A stretch of 64,000 bases of DNA, taken from the NCBI RefSeq assembly GCF_018861145.1, contig NZ_JAHKQT010000017.1:216382-280381 (forward strand), given 5' to 3'. Below are positions 44,262 to 53,660 of the stretch, piece after piece; position 1 is the stretch's first letter; each line of letters begins with the position of its first letter. Under the pieces are notes generated by a model. That model saw nothing but the letters and a program-made list of their open reading frames with translations. It had not been told where the DNA came from and did no database searches. The stretch comes from Poseidonibacter lekithochrous (GTDB lineage: Bacteria; Campylobacterota; Campylobacteria; Campylobacterales; Arcobacteraceae). A program made the translations under genes and the position numbers.

Positions 44262-45557
44262 ATGAATAGTATTATAGGTTTTTCTGGAATATTAATATTT
44301 TTATCTTTCCTATCTACTCTCTTTGCATATTTCTTTAATACAGAATTATTAGTATATGCAGGAGCTTTAGCTTGGGGTTCACTTCTAATTTTATTTTCTA
44401 CAATTAAGAAAAAGAAGATGTTATTAATTCTTTTTGCATTAAGTTTTGTAGCTTTTCTTATTTCCTATATAAATGATTTTGATGTAAATATAGTAAAAGT
44501 ATTTACAGTAAATCAATACTTATTAACTCTTTTAATAGGTGTTGGTTTTTTAAGACTTATTGCTATTCCAAAGCAAGAGCAGATAAGTCAAAATATATTG
44601 CCAAAAGGTAAAAACTCTTTTTTTAAAACATATTTAAGTGTTCACTTATTTGGCTCAGTAATAAACCTATCTTCATTAATTTTAGTTGCTGATAAACTAT
44701 ATAAAAAAGCACCTTTGACAAATATACAAATAATTCTTCTTACAAGAGCTTTTGCTTCTGATGCTTATTGGTCTCCCTTTTTTGTAGCTTTTGCTGCTGC
44801 TATTACTTATGCACCAAATTTATCTACATCAACCATACTTGTAAATGGAATCTTTTTAGCTCTAGTTACATTTGGTATTTCTTATTATGAGATTATTAGA
44901 AATAAAGATTTAGATATAGATGAGTTTAGAGGTTATCCATTATCTTTTAATAGTTTGTACTTACCAATTTGCTTGGCCTTTTTAGTTTTAATTACAAATC
45001 ATTTTTATCCAGAGCTAAAAGTGATTATATTAGTTGCTACTTTTGCAATATTATTTACATTAATTGTACTACCAATAAAAAAAGGTTTTAAAAAAGCAAA
45101 AGAGAAGTTTTTAAATCACATAAATAACGACCTTCCAAATATGAAAATGGAGATGTCACTTTTTTTAGTAGCAGGTATGTTTGGTATTTCTGTAGGTTCA
45201 ATTTTAATTGGACTTGATATTGCTTTACCTTTTGAAAAGTTTAATTGGTTTATTGCTTCAATACTTTTAGCTATTTTTATTGTTTTAGCATTTGTTGGAA
45301 TTCATCCAATTATTACAATAGCAATTATTGGTGATCTTTTATCAAGTGTAAATCATACTTTATTAGCTATTACTTTTTTAATGGCTTGGTCTACAACGGT
45401 TTCAACTTCTCCTTTTAGTGGATTAAATCTTACAATTGTTGCTAGATATAATGTTGAGGGAAAAAGAATATTTAAATTAAATATTTTTTATGCTTTAAAA
45501 ATGTATGTTATTTGTGTGATATGTTTGTATTTTTTATCTAAATATTTAAATTTGTAA
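44262..45557 (+). CDS. Polytopic membrane protein, possible ion-transporter superfamily member
   Basis: 431 aa with about eleven membrane helices. I do not recognise the family firmly. Pore-like segments FASDAYWSPFFVAFAAAITYAPN and WSTTVSTSPFSGLNLTI sit in the two halves, in the way conserved polar loops do in anion transporters of the ArsB/CitM type. Each half has a charged cytoplasmic loop (KKGFKKAKEKF). It follows the EamA gene by six bases. A transporter role is inferred from architecture only. Confidence 0.65.
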   Translation: MNSIIGFSGILIFLSFLSTLFAYFFNTELLVYAGALAWGSLLILFSTIKKKKMLLILFALSFVAFLISYINDFDVNIVKVFTVNQYLLTLLIGVGFLRLIAIPKQEQISQNILPKGKNSFFKTYLSVHLFGSVINLSSLILVADKLYKKAPLTNIQIILLTRAFASDAYWSPFFVAFAAAITYAPNLSTSTILVNGIFLALVTFGISYYEIIRNKDLDIDEFRGYPLSFNSLYLPICLAFLVLITNHFYPELKVIILVATFAILFTLIVLPIKKGFKKAKEKFLNHINNDLPNMKMEMSLFLVAGMFGISVGSILIGLDIALPFEKFNWFIASILLAIFIVLAFVGIHPIITIAIIGDLLSSVNHTLLAITFLMAWSTTVSTSPFSGLNLTIVARYNVEGKRIFKLNIFYALKMYVICVICLYFLSKYLNL

Positions 45558-45587
45558 TAAAATCATACAATTATCATATTACTAATA

Positions 45588-45675
45588 TATAATTTTCATA
45601 TAAAAGGTAGATGCAAACTCATTTGTATCCTTTCTGCTTCCTAAATTATAAATATTTGCATTTACCCTTTTTTTT
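45588..45675 (+). promoter_or_regulatory. Promoter and leader with mutually exclusive hairpins before the AEC carrier
   Basis: TATAAT at 45588-45593 predicts a start near 45600. The leader contains segment a, AAAAGGTAGATGCAAA (45602-45617), that can pair with segment b, TTTGTATCCTTT (45622-45633), or with segment c, TTTGCATTTACCC plus eight T (45655-45675). The a:c pairing is a long stem with a T-run, an intrinsic terminator; a:b would prevent it. The AEC gene starts 48 bases later. It could be a ligand-controlled attenuator, a small RNA, or the terminator of the preceding gene. Confidence 0.55.
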
Positions 45676-45722
45676 ACTTATATTGGTTACAATTATCTCA
45701 TCTTACAAAAAGTGACTATTCC

Positions 45723-46649
45723 ATGAATCTATTTCTAATATTATTATCAAAAATTTCACCTCTATATTTAAATATTGTACTTGGATATATTTTAACAAAA
45801 TATTTAAAAGTTAGAAGAGATTATGTTGCTTTTATTCTTATATATATTTTAGGGCCAATTGTAATATTCTTTGCAACATTATCAATTAATATTAATATGC
45901 AACTTTTGTTTTTACCTGTGTTTGTATTTATTTTTGGTTCAAGTATTGCCTTTTTTGTCCTTTATAGATATAAAAATGAATGGAAAGATGCTAGTATAAA
46001 TACTCTTGCTTTTACATGCGGAACTGGAAATACAGGTTATTTTGGTATTCCTCTTGCTATGATTTTATTAAGTCCCCAAAATGCTAATATATTTATTTTT
46101 GCTACTTTAGCTTCTTTATTTTATGAAAATACTACAGGCTTTTATGTAACAGCAAAAGGCTCTTTTACTGCACGTCAATCAATAATTAAGATTATAAGAT
46201 TACCACTTCTTTATGCTTTTATTGCTGGACTTTCTTTAAATATAATAGGTGTTGATGTTCCTTCTTTTGTTGTACCATATTTTGAAATAATAAAGTGGGG
46301 ATATGGAATACTAGGAATGATGATGCTTGGTATGGGAATGAAAGGCTTTAATTTAGCAGAAGATATGGATAAAAAATTTATAAAAATTGCATATTTCTTT
46401 AAATTTTTCTTTTGGCCAGCTGTAATACTCTTAATCATTTTTATTGATAAAAACTTCTTTGGTTTATTAAGTGAAGATATTTATGATGTTTTATTCTTAT
46501 TTTCAATTGTACCACTTGCAGGGAATACAATAACACTTGCAGTTTTATTAAATGCAAAACCACAAAAGGCATCTTTTACAGTATTGTTAAGTAATTTAAT
46601 ATCCGTAATTTACATACCAATTATGTTGTATTTATATGGTGGTGTCTAG
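45723..46649 (+). CDS. AEC (auxin efflux carrier) family transporter
   Basis: 308 aa with about ten membrane helices. The opening SKISPLYLNIVLGYILTKYLKV and the central FTCGTGNTGYFGIPLAM segment (a conserved N-x-G-x-x-G-IPL pattern) are family marks, as is the second-half KWGYGILGMMMLGMGM. AEC transporters move carboxylates or indole-type acids; bacterial examples include malate permeases. An unusual leader lies upstream. It converges with the NlpC/P60 gene. Confidence 0.9.
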   Translation: MNLFLILLSKISPLYLNIVLGYILTKYLKVRRDYVAFILIYILGPIVIFFATLSININMQLLFLPVFVFIFGSSIAFFVLYRYKNEWKDASINTLAFTCGTGNTGYFGIPLAMILLSPQNANIFIFATLASLFYENTTGFYVTAKGSFTARQSIIKIIRLPLLYAFIAGLSLNIIGVDVPSFVVPYFEIIKWGYGILGMMMLGMGMKGFNLAEDMDKKFIKIAYFFKFFFWPAVILLIIFIDKNFFGLLSEDIYDVLFLFSIVPLAGNTITLAVLLNAKPQKASFTVLLSNLISVIYIPIMLYLYGGV

Positions 46650-46677
46650 AAGAAATTAATCTATAATTCTTCTAGAC
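46644..46677. other. Hairpin at convergent gene ends
   Basis: GTCTAGAAGAA (46644-46654) and TTCTTCTAGAC (46667-46677) are perfect inverted copies with a 12-base loop. They cover the stop codons of the AEC and NlpC/P60 genes. No T-run follows, so it may protect 3' ends instead of ending transcription itself. Confidence 0.6.
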
Positions 46678-47234
46678 GTCCAGTAAGTTTTTTTATAAAA
46701 AGGCTTATCTACTTTTGAGAATTTCACACCTTTAATTGAGGCATGCATAAAATCTCCATTACCCATATATACACCAACATGTCTATCAACTTTTCCAGTT
46801 TTAAAGAAAATTAAATCTCCTAATTCAAGCTCAGATTTAGCTACTTCTGTACCTACTTTAACTTGAGTTCTAGTGCTTCTTGGAATTTTTATATCGAATT
46901 TCTCTTTATAAATTCTTTGTGTGAAAGCAGAACAATCAATACCTTTTTTAGAGTTTCCTCCAAATCTGTATTTTACGTGCTTCCATTCATTATAAAAGTC
47001 CATAAATTGTTTATTCATATCTATTGCATCATTTTTAGATAAGGTATCATCTTCTTCTAGTAATTCTTTATATTCTTTTGGATTTATGATTGGTTCATAC
47101 TCTAAAGTAGCTTCTTTTTCTAGAACTAAAGGCTTTGTTTTGTATAAAGTGTTTTCTACATAAATATCAGATTTATTTTGGCAGGCTGTAAAAAATAGAA
47201 ATAAAGGTAAAGTTAAATAAAATTTTCTAATCAT
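46656..47234 (-). CDS. NlpC/P60 peptidoglycan hydrolase lipoprotein 1
   Basis: 192 aa with a lipoprotein signal (FFTAC, Cys18). The NlpC/P60 domain has Cys101 in GIDCSAF, His152 in RHVGVYMGNG and His164 in FMHAS, a complete Cys-His-His set. Enzymes of this type cut peptide crosslinks in peptidoglycan. A similar gene lies 50 bases upstream on the same strand (47285-47803), so the pair arose by duplication; the shared YGGNSKKGIDCSAF block supports this. Confidence 0.92.
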   Translation of the reverse strand: MIRKFYLTLPLFLFFTACQNKSDIYVENTLYKTKPLVLEKEATLEYEPIINPKEYKELLEEDDTLSKNDAIDMNKQFMDFYNEWKHVKYRFGGNSKKGIDCSAFTQRIYKEKFDIKIPRSTRTQVKVGTEVAKSELELGDLIFFKTGKVDRHVGVYMGNGDFMHASIKGVKFSKVDKPFYKKTYWTSRRIID

Positions 47235-47284
47235 TCATATTCCTTGTAATAATTGGTATATTACTAATTATAACGTTTAATCAC

Positions 47285-47803
47285 TTAATCAAGAATCCTT
47301 TGAGACTTCCAATAGTGCTTATGAAAGTAGGTATTATCAAGTTTTGAAATAGTTACACCTTTTTTTGTAGAAGCATGCATAAACTTTCCTTTTTCTAAAT
47401 ATATGCCAACATGACGTGAATTTCTACCCGTTTTAAAAAATACCAAATCTCCTAATTTTAACTGAGATTTTTTAATACTTTTTCCTTTTTTTGATTGTTG
47501 CAGTGTTGTTCTTGGGATTTTTATACTAAGTGTTTTTTTAAAAGCTTTTTGAATAAAAGCAGAGCAATCTATACCTTTTTTAGAGTTTCCTCCATATTTA
47601 TATTTTACTCCTTTCCATTCACTATAGAAGTTTGTGAAATTTTTGTTAATACTATCTTTTTTACGTTTATTTTGAAGAATTGTCTTTTGTAAAGAAGCAC
47701 TAGGATATGGCAAATTTGTTGGACTTAATTCAGTATTCTTTTTAGAACAGCCAATAAAGAGATATATAAATAGCGCAAATAATATTATTTTCTGAGTTTT
47801 CAT
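47285..47803 (-). CDS. NlpC/P60 peptidoglycan hydrolase lipoprotein 2
   Basis: 172-aa paralogue of the gene downstream. Lipobox LFIGC with Cys19; catalytic Cys80 (GIDCSAF), His131 (RHVGIYLEKG) and His143 (FMHAS). The linker between lipid anchor and catalytic domain is shorter and more basic than in copy 1 and the domain carries more lysines, which might affect localisation or wall contact. Both appear catalytically intact. Confidence 0.92.
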   Translation of the reverse strand: MKTQKIILFALFIYLFIGCSKKNTELSPTNLPYPSASLQKTILQNKRKKDSINKNFTNFYSEWKGVKYKYGGNSKKGIDCSAFIQKAFKKTLSIKIPRTTLQQSKKGKSIKKSQLKLGDLVFFKTGRNSRHVGIYLEKGKFMHASTKKGVTISKLDNTYFHKHYWKSQRILD

Positions 47804-47892
47804 ATAAACATGATAATTTAAATTTATAATTATGTCAAGCTATACTTTTATAGTGCTATAATAAATGATAAATTTTTTATAAAGGATACAAT

Positions 47893-48474
47893 ATGTTTAA
47901 ATTTATTAATTTATTCTTTATTGTTTTAATGACTTTATTTTTTACAGCATGTATTTCAAAAAGTGTAAATAGTTTACATAGTGTAGAAAATTATATCGAT
48001 TTATCAAAGTCAGAAAAGCAAAATACAATAGATAGATGTACTTATAGTTCTTATATTTTAAATACTTCAAATGTTGAATATGGGGATATATTTATTGAGG
48101 AAGTTAATTTAAATAATAATTGCCAATGGAATGGTTTTCAAAGATCATTTTTTGATGATTTATTTAAAGAAAAGACGGCTATTAAAACAATGGTTGCACT
48201 TGAAAGATTAGATTTTCCTTCATACGAATTTAGTACTTATTTAATCAATAATAAATATGTAATGAATTTAATATATGAATTTTCTATGAATGGAAATAAA
48301 TTTATAGTAGATTATAAAGGAAAACTTTTTTCAGAAATGATTAAACAATTTGATATAAGTTATAAAAATAAATATTTGGATAAACCAAGATTTTCATCAA
48401 AATACAATAGTAGTTTAGTAAATCAGAATATAATTAAAAACTATTTTAATGTAGAAATTGAACCTTTAGATTAG
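47893..48474 (+). CDS. Lipoprotein of unknown function
   Basis: 193 aa with lipobox LFFTAC (Cys20). The mature part mixes strands and helices with a DRCTYSSYILNTSN segment near residues 48-61 and a second cysteine in NNCQW, so one disulphide is possible. No family recognised. It has AAAGG before the ATG and is divergent from the NlpC/P60 pair. Together with the next small gene it makes a run of four lipoprotein genes. Confidence 0.72.
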   Translation: MFKFINLFFIVLMTLFFTACISKSVNSLHSVENYIDLSKSEKQNTIDRCTYSSYILNTSNVEYGDIFIEEVNLNNNCQWNGFQRSFFDDLFKEKTAIKTMVALERLDFPSYEFSTYLINNKYVMNLIYEFSMNGNKFIVDYKGKLFSEMIKQFDISYKNKYLDKPRFSSKYNSSLVNQNIIKNYFNVEIEPLD

Positions 48475-48557
48475 AAATTGGATAAATAATTTAAATATAC
48501 AATTCGTGCACAATCTTTACTAATAATGTATAAATAGAAATTAGTAAAGGAATCAAA

Positions 48558-48746
48558 ATGCTAAAAAATATATTTTTATTATTTATTACAATTGTCTTTT
48601 TTTCAGGATGCCATAGATATCACCATAATGTTAGAACTATAATTAGTCCTACAATAATTTTTAAACCTTTTCATTTTAATAGTAGCTATCACCATAATTA
48701 TAGAGGACATTATCCTTCATATCATAAAAGAGGAAGAGCTCATTAA
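48558..48746 (+). CDS. Histidine-rich 62-aa lipoprotein
   Basis: Lipobox FFSGC with Cys18, then a 45-residue mature chain with nine histidines and several Tyr, Arg and Lys (CHRYHHN, FHFNSSYHHNYRGHY, ending GRAH). The density of histidine suggests metal binding (nickel, copper or zinc) at the envelope, or a charge-based partner contact; this is inference. AAAGGA precedes the ATG. The MFS gene starts 20 bases after its stop. No homologue family recognised. Confidence 0.75.
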   Translation: MLKNIFLLFITIVFFSGCHRYHHNVRTIISPTIIFKPFHFNSSYHHNYRGHYPSYHKRGRAH

Positions 48747-48766
48747 GGTTTTGCTATAATCTTTTA

Positions 48767-49915
48767 ATGAAAAAGATTAATTTATTTATAATTATATACT
48801 CAATTATTGTAATTTTATCAGTTATGTATGCAACACAGCCTTTACAACCTTTACTTGCAGAAAAATTTAATATCTCAATTATTAAAGCCTCTCAATTTAC
48901 TGCAATTATTATGCTTTTTCTAGCAATTTCTCCTATTATCTATGGATATATACTAGAGAAAGTTTGTGCAAAAAAGATGCTATTGGTAGCTACATTTACA
49001 CTTTTAATTACAAATATGTTCTTAGGATTTTCAACATCTTACGAAAGCTTTCTTTTTTTTAGAGTTTGTGAAGCTATTGTAACTCCAGCAATTTTAACAG
49101 CACTTATGTCAATTTTAGCAAACATAGATAAAGAAAATATAAAATTTAATATGTCTATTTATGTGGCTTCTACAGTGTTTGGAGGTCTTGTAGGAAGACT
49201 CTTTTCCGGTTTTATTGCCACAAATTTTTCTTATGAGTATGTTTTTTATTCTTTAAGTTTTGCTCTTTTTATATCATTATTTTTAATTCAAAAACTTTCA
49301 TATGAAGGTGAAGCAAAAATTGTAAAACCAAAATTAAAAGATATAAGTAATATTTTAAAAGATAAACGTTTTACTCTTGTCTATTTTCTAATGTTTTGCA
49401 TGTTCTATGTTTTTGCTGGTGTTTTAAATGTTTTACCTTTTAGAGTAAAAGATATTTCAATGGACATTTCTGAGTTTCAGATAAGTTTATTGTACTTAGG
49501 ATATGGAATGGGTATAGTTGTATCTTTATCTTCAAAGAAAATAATAAGTTTTTTTAAAAATGAGCATAATACTATTATCTATGCCTTACTTTTCTTTTGT
49601 TTTATTGCCTTTTTCCTTTTGACAACAAATCTTATATTTTTATTTATAATGCTTTTTTTATTTTGTATTGGAATGTTTACTATTCATACTGTAAGTACTG
49701 GTTTAGCAAATTCTATGAAATCTTCACAAAAAGCACTAACTTCAGGAATGTACTTAAGCTTTTATTACTTCGGAGGAGCAACAGGTTCTTTTATACCTTC
49801 AATTATTTACGAAAAATTTGGATGGGATATGATGATTTATAGTTTTATAGGAATTCTGTCTTTGTTAATTTTAATAGTATTTAAATCTAAAAGTTTATTT
49901 TTGAAAGAGGACTAA
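48767..49915 (+). CDS. MFS transporter
   Basis: 382 aa with twelve predicted membrane helices in two six-helix halves separated by a charged loop (KPKLKDISNILKDKRF). The opening SVMYATQPLQPLLAEKFNIS and FRVCEAIVTPAILTAL resemble YnfM/inner-membrane drug-transport relatives. Substrate unknown. It follows the histidine-rich lipoprotein gene by 20 bases and may be co-transcribed with it. Confidence 0.9.
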   Translation: MKKINLFIIIYSIIVILSVMYATQPLQPLLAEKFNISIIKASQFTAIIMLFLAISPIIYGYILEKVCAKKMLLVATFTLLITNMFLGFSTSYESFLFFRVCEAIVTPAILTALMSILANIDKENIKFNMSIYVASTVFGGLVGRLFSGFIATNFSYEYVFYSLSFALFISLFLIQKLSYEGEAKIVKPKLKDISNILKDKRFTLVYFLMFCMFYVFAGVLNVLPFRVKDISMDISEFQISLLYLGYGMGIVVSLSSKKIISFFKNEHNTIIYALLFFCFIAFFLLTTNLIFLFIMLFLFCIGMFTIHTVSTGLANSMKSSQKALTSGMYLSFYYFGGATGSFIPSIIYEKFGWDMMIYSFIGILSLLILIVFKSKSLFLKED

Positions 49916-49945
49916 TTTTAAATTAGCCCTTCTTTTTAAGTTTTT
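49903..49945 (+). terminator. Terminator after the MFS gene
   Basis: AAAGAGG.CTAATTT (49905-49918) pairs imperfectly with AAATTAG.CCTTCTTT (49920-49935), followed by T-rich sequence. It covers the MFS stop codon and lies between convergent genes. Confidence 0.6.
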
Positions 49946-49946
49946 T

Positions 49947-50426
49947 CTAAAATCCTCTTAATGTAACACCTAAGTAAATAGCTATAATTCCTAAAATAAT
50001 ATTGGCAGGAATATAGTATTTTGCAATTGGTGCCAAGTTATTTTTAGCAGCTAAAAAATCACCTTGAATAAAAGCTTTTTCTGCTTTGTTTCTTTTTATA
50101 TAGATAGTGATAAAGATTATAGTCATAACAGTCCAGATAGCTTCTTTAACTATTACAAAACTGTATAAAGCTGTTCCTTTAAATCCTAACGCTATTATCA
50201 TGATAACAGCTGTTATAAGTAAAATCAAAATGGCAGGGATTACCATATTAAAAAATCTTTTTAAATTTTCTAGTGTTCTTTCAATTTTTATTTTTGGTTC
50301 TGCAATATTTTGAATAGAGTAATGAACTGCAAATCTAATTGCAATCATTCCTCCAACCCATAATACTGCTGATATTACATGTAAAAAAACTATTAATGAT
50401 GAAAAGTTATTAAATAATTCTGTCAT
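49947..50426 (-). CDS. CopD-like integral membrane protein
   Basis: 159 aa with four membrane helices. FLHVISAVLWVGGMIAIRF near residues 14-32, with His16 in the first helix, matches the opening of CopD/DUF2269-like copper-resistance or heme-linked membrane proteins; further helices are at about 58-80, 88-106 and 136-155. Function uncertain; a role in copper or heme handling is inferred from the family. It lies two bases downstream of alaS on the same strand. Confidence 0.65.
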   Translation of the reverse strand: MTELFNNFSSLIVFLHVISAVLWVGGMIAIRFAVHYSIQNIAEPKIKIERTLENLKRFFNMVIPAILILLITAVIMIIALGFKGTALYSFVIVKEAIWTVMTIIFITIYIKRNKAEKAFIQGDFLAAKNNLAPIAKYYIPANIILGIIAIYLGVTLRGF

Positions 50427-50428
50427 TA

Positions 50429-52984
50429 TTAAATATTCGCTTTAGCATATTCTAAAGCTTCAGTTTTAGCTTCTTTTATTTTGCTAATATCTTTTCCACC
50501 CGCTTGAGCAAAGTCAGGACGACCTCCACCACCACCACCAACGATTGGAGCAATTGCTTTAATCCAATCACCAGCTTTTACATTTGTATTTTTACTTCCA
50601 GCAACAAGCATAACTTTGTCACCTTTTGCTTGAAGTAATAATACTGCTAATTTTTCATTTGCATTTTTTAAATCATCAACGATTTTTTTAATATCACCAT
50701 TTTCTACAATATCAACAACAACTTTTGTATCACCAATCATTTCTTCGTAAACAGGTGCTGCTGTTTGACTTTGTGCTATTTCAACTTCTTTTTTAAGATC
50801 TTTTACTTGTTCTTTTAATTTTTTAATTCCAGATATTGCATCTTTATTTTTAAGTTCAGCTTGTACGTCTTGGTATTTTTTAATAATAGAGTTTGTATAT
50901 TCAATTGCAGCTAATCCACAAACTGCTTCAATTCGACGAACTCCTGCACTAACTCCTGATTCTTTTGTTATATAAATAGAGCCAATATCTGAAGTGTTAT
51001 TTACGTGCGTTCCACCACAAAATTCTACTGAAACATCTCCGAAGCTTACTACTCTAACACTTGAGCCATATTTTTCACCAAACATAGCAATTGCGCCTTT
51101 GTTTTTTGCTTCCTCAATTGGTAACTCTTCAACATCACCAGAAATTCCTGTTGCAATCATAGTATTAACTAAATCTTCAACTTCTTTGATTTGTGCTTCT
51201 GTCATAGCTTTTGGATATGTAAAGTCAAATCTTAGTTTTGAAGTATCATTTAAAGATCCAGCTTGTGCTACAGTATCACCTAAAACCATTTTAAGTGCAC
51301 TTTGTAAAAGGTGAGTTGCACTATGATGTTTTTCAATTTCTTTTCTATTTACTACTACAGCTTGAACTTTTTCACCTTGTTTTAGTGTTGAATTTTCAAC
51401 TTTTACCTTTGAAAGGTTGATATCATAGAATTTTGAAGTCTCAGAAATTATAGCAATATGCTCATTATCTTCTAACGCTCCAGTATCTCCACTTTGTCCA
51501 CCTGATGTTGCATAAAATGGAGTTTTATCTAACATAACCCAACCAATTTGTCCAGCATTTAAAGTAGTAACTTCTTGAAACTTTTCATCAAGTAAAGCTA
51601 CAATTGTAGAGTTTTCAAATGTTTTTTCATATCCAACAAAAGTATTTTTACCATACTTTTCTAATAATGTTTTAAAATCACCTTCTGTAGCTGCATCTCC
51701 ACTACCTTTCCAAGCAGCTTTTGCTTTTGTTTTTTGCTCACTCATTAACTCATCAAACTTAGTATTATCAACTTTTAAATCTTTATCTCTTAACATATCT
51801 TCTGTTAAGTCTAATGGGAATCCATAAGTATCATAAAGTTTAAAAGCAACAGCTCCTGAGAATACCTCTTTTGTTTTTGCTAATTCATCATTAAAAATAC
51901 TCATACCTAAATCAATAGTTTTAAAGAATCTTTCTTCTTCAAGAGTTAATTGTTCTTTTATATAATCTGCTTTTTCATTTAAATCAGTATAGTGAGAACC
52001 TAAAATATCACATAAAGTATCATAAACTTTTGCTAAGAATGGTTTTCTAAATCCTAATAAATATCCATGTCTTACTGCACGTCTTAAAATTCTTCTAGAA
52101 ACATAAGGTCTTCCTTCATTCCCAAATAAAATTCCTTGAGATAACATAAATGATGTTGCTCTTAAATGGTCTGCAATTACTCTGTATGAACCTATTGTTT
52201 CATCATTTGCAGTTTTTCCTGCTAACTCTTCAATCTTTTTGATTATTGGTTGAAAGTTTGATGAATCAAAGTTATTTAAAACACCTTCTTTGATAGCAAT
52301 TACTCTTTCAAGTCCCATACCTGTATCGATTGAAGGTTTAGGAAGAGGAACTAATGTTCCATCTTTTTGTCTATCATATTGCATAAATACAAGGTTCCAG
52401 ATTTCTAGGAATCTATCACCTTCTCCACCTAAGCAATCTTCATCTGAATTGAAGTGTTCTGAACCTTGGTCATAGAATATTTCACTACAAGGACCACATG
52501 CTCCTGTATCTCCCATAGACCAGAAATTATCTTTATCACCAAATCTTTTTATTCTAGAAGCATCAATATGTTCTTGCCATAATTCATATGCTTCATCATC
52601 ACTTTTATGAATTGTTACCCATAACTTATCTATTGGAAGTTCAAGATTAACAGTTATAAATTCCCATGCATAAGCAATCGCTTCTTTTTTAAAATAGTCT
52701 CCAAAAGAGAAGTTTCCTAACATTTCAAAAAGTGTATGATGCCGTGCTGTATATCCAACATTTTCTAAGTCATTATGTTTACCACCAGCTCTTATACATA
52801 ATTGACAAGAAGTTGCAGTTGGGTTCGCAGGTCTAGGAATTGCTCCTGTAAAAATATCTTTAAACTGAACCATTCCAGCATTTGTAAACATAAGTGTTGG
52901 GTCATCAGGAACTAATGGCATTGAAGAAACAATGTCATGTCCTTTATTTTTAAAAAACTCTAAATACTCTTTTCTAATATCCAT
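50429..52984 (-). CDS. alaS: Alanyl-tRNA synthetase
   Basis: 851-aa class II synthetase. N-terminal aminoacylation domain ([42 protein letters not shown]), editing domain with HSATHLL and the zinc-binding CGGTHV, and a C-Ala domain ending [19 protein letters not shown] begin at the second ATG (52984), where the protein starts MDIRKEY as in other AlaS; a first ATG three codons upstream directly follows the GGA of the possible binding site. The gene is divergent from trxA. Confidence 0.97.
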   Translation of the reverse strand: MDIRKEYLEFFKNKGHDIVSSMPLVPDDPTLMFTNAGMVQFKDIFTGAIPRPANPTATSCQLCIRAGGKHNDLENVGYTARHHTLFEMLGNFSFGDYFKKEAIAYAWEFITVNLELPIDKLWVTIHKSDDEAYELWQEHIDASRIKRFGDKDNFWSMGDTGACGPCSEIFYDQGSEHFNSDEDCLGGEGDRFLEIWNLVFMQYDRQKDGTLVPLPKPSIDTGMGLERVIAIKEGVLNNFDSSNFQPIIKKIEELAGKTANDETIGSYRVIADHLRATSFMLSQGILFGNEGRPYVSRRILRRAVRHGYLLGFRKPFLAKVYDTLCDILGSHYTDLNEKADYIKEQLTLEEERFFKTIDLGMSIFNDELAKTKEVFSGAVAFKLYDTYGFPLDLTEDMLRDKDLKVDNTKFDELMSEQKTKAKAAWKGSGDAATEGDFKTLLEKYGKNTFVGYEKTFENSTIVALLDEKFQEVTTLNAGQIGWVMLDKTPFYATSGGQSGDTGALEDNEHIAIISETSKFYDINLSKVKVENSTLKQGEKVQAVVVNRKEIEKHHSATHLLQSALKMVLGDTVAQAGSLNDTSKLRFDFTYPKAMTEAQIKEVEDLVNTMIATGISGDVEELPIEEAKNKGAIAMFGEKYGSSVRVVSFGDVSVEFCGGTHVNNTSDIGSIYITKESGVSAGVRRIEAVCGLAAIEYTNSIIKKYQDVQAELKNKDAISGIKKLKEQVKDLKKEVEIAQSQTAAPVYEEMIGDTKVVVDIVENGDIKKIVDDLKNANEKLAVLLLQAKGDKVMLVAGSKNTNVKAGDWIKAIAPIVGGGGGGRPDFAQAGGKDISKIKEAKTEALEYAKANI

Positions 52985-53163
52985 GTGAATCATCCGTGTT
53001 AAATTTTTAAATATATTATCAAAAATTTGATTTATAAAAGATTAGTGAACTATTAATATAGAGATAAAACTTATTTTAAGTTATATAGGGTTATAATTAA
53101 TACGTTTAATTTATAATTATCTTAAATACGAGAAATAAACTTTAATAATAAAAAGGAAATAAA

Positions 53164-53481
53164 ATGGCAAAATATACAGAATTAACTCCAGCAAACTTTG
53201 AAGAAATCACTAATAGTGGTGTATCGATGGTTGATTTTTGGGCTCCATGGTGTGGACCTTGTAGAATGATTGCTCCTGTAATTGAAGAATTAGCAGAAGA
53301 GTTTGAAGGTAAAGCAAACATTTGTAAAGTTAATACAGATGAAGAGCAAGACTTAGCAGTAAAATATGGAATCAGATCTATTCCAACTATCATTTTCATG
53401 AAAGATGGTGAAGTTGTTGATCAAATGGTTGGTGCTTCTTCTAAACAAGCATTCACTGACAAAATCAATTCTTTAATTTAA
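53164..53481 (+). CDS. trxA: Thioredoxin
   Basis: 105-aa cytoplasmic thiol-disulfide reductant with the active site WCGPC (in WAPWCGPCRM) and the cis-proline in RSIPT. Typical size. AAGGA precedes the ATG; TATAAT at 53092-53097 is a possible promoter element. Its reductase TrxB is encoded at 58163 in the same orientation. Confidence 0.97.
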   Translation: MAKYTELTPANFEEITNSGVSMVDFWAPWCGPCRMIAPVIEELAEEFEGKANICKVNTDEEQDLAVKYGIRSIPTIIFMKDGEVVDQMVGASSKQAFTDKINSLI

Positions 53482-53501
53482 TAAATACTATCAATTTTTT
53501 T

Positions 53502-53537
53502 AAAAAAGGTAAGACTTTTGTAGTCTTACCTTTTTTT
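53502..53537 (+). terminator. Rho-independent terminator after trxA
   Basis: AAAAAAGGTAAGACT (53502-53516) pairs perfectly with AGTCTTACCTTTTTT (53522-53536); five-base loop and a T-run of seven. Strong terminator. Confidence 0.93.
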
Positions 53538-53660
53538 ATGTCTAAAAACTAGCAAAATAATAAAATAAAAAATATTTTTACAAAAAGTCATATTAAGGTC
53601 ATTTCTCTTCTTTATCATTTCAGTATAAATAAATTTAATACAAAAAATAAGGAGTTTATT

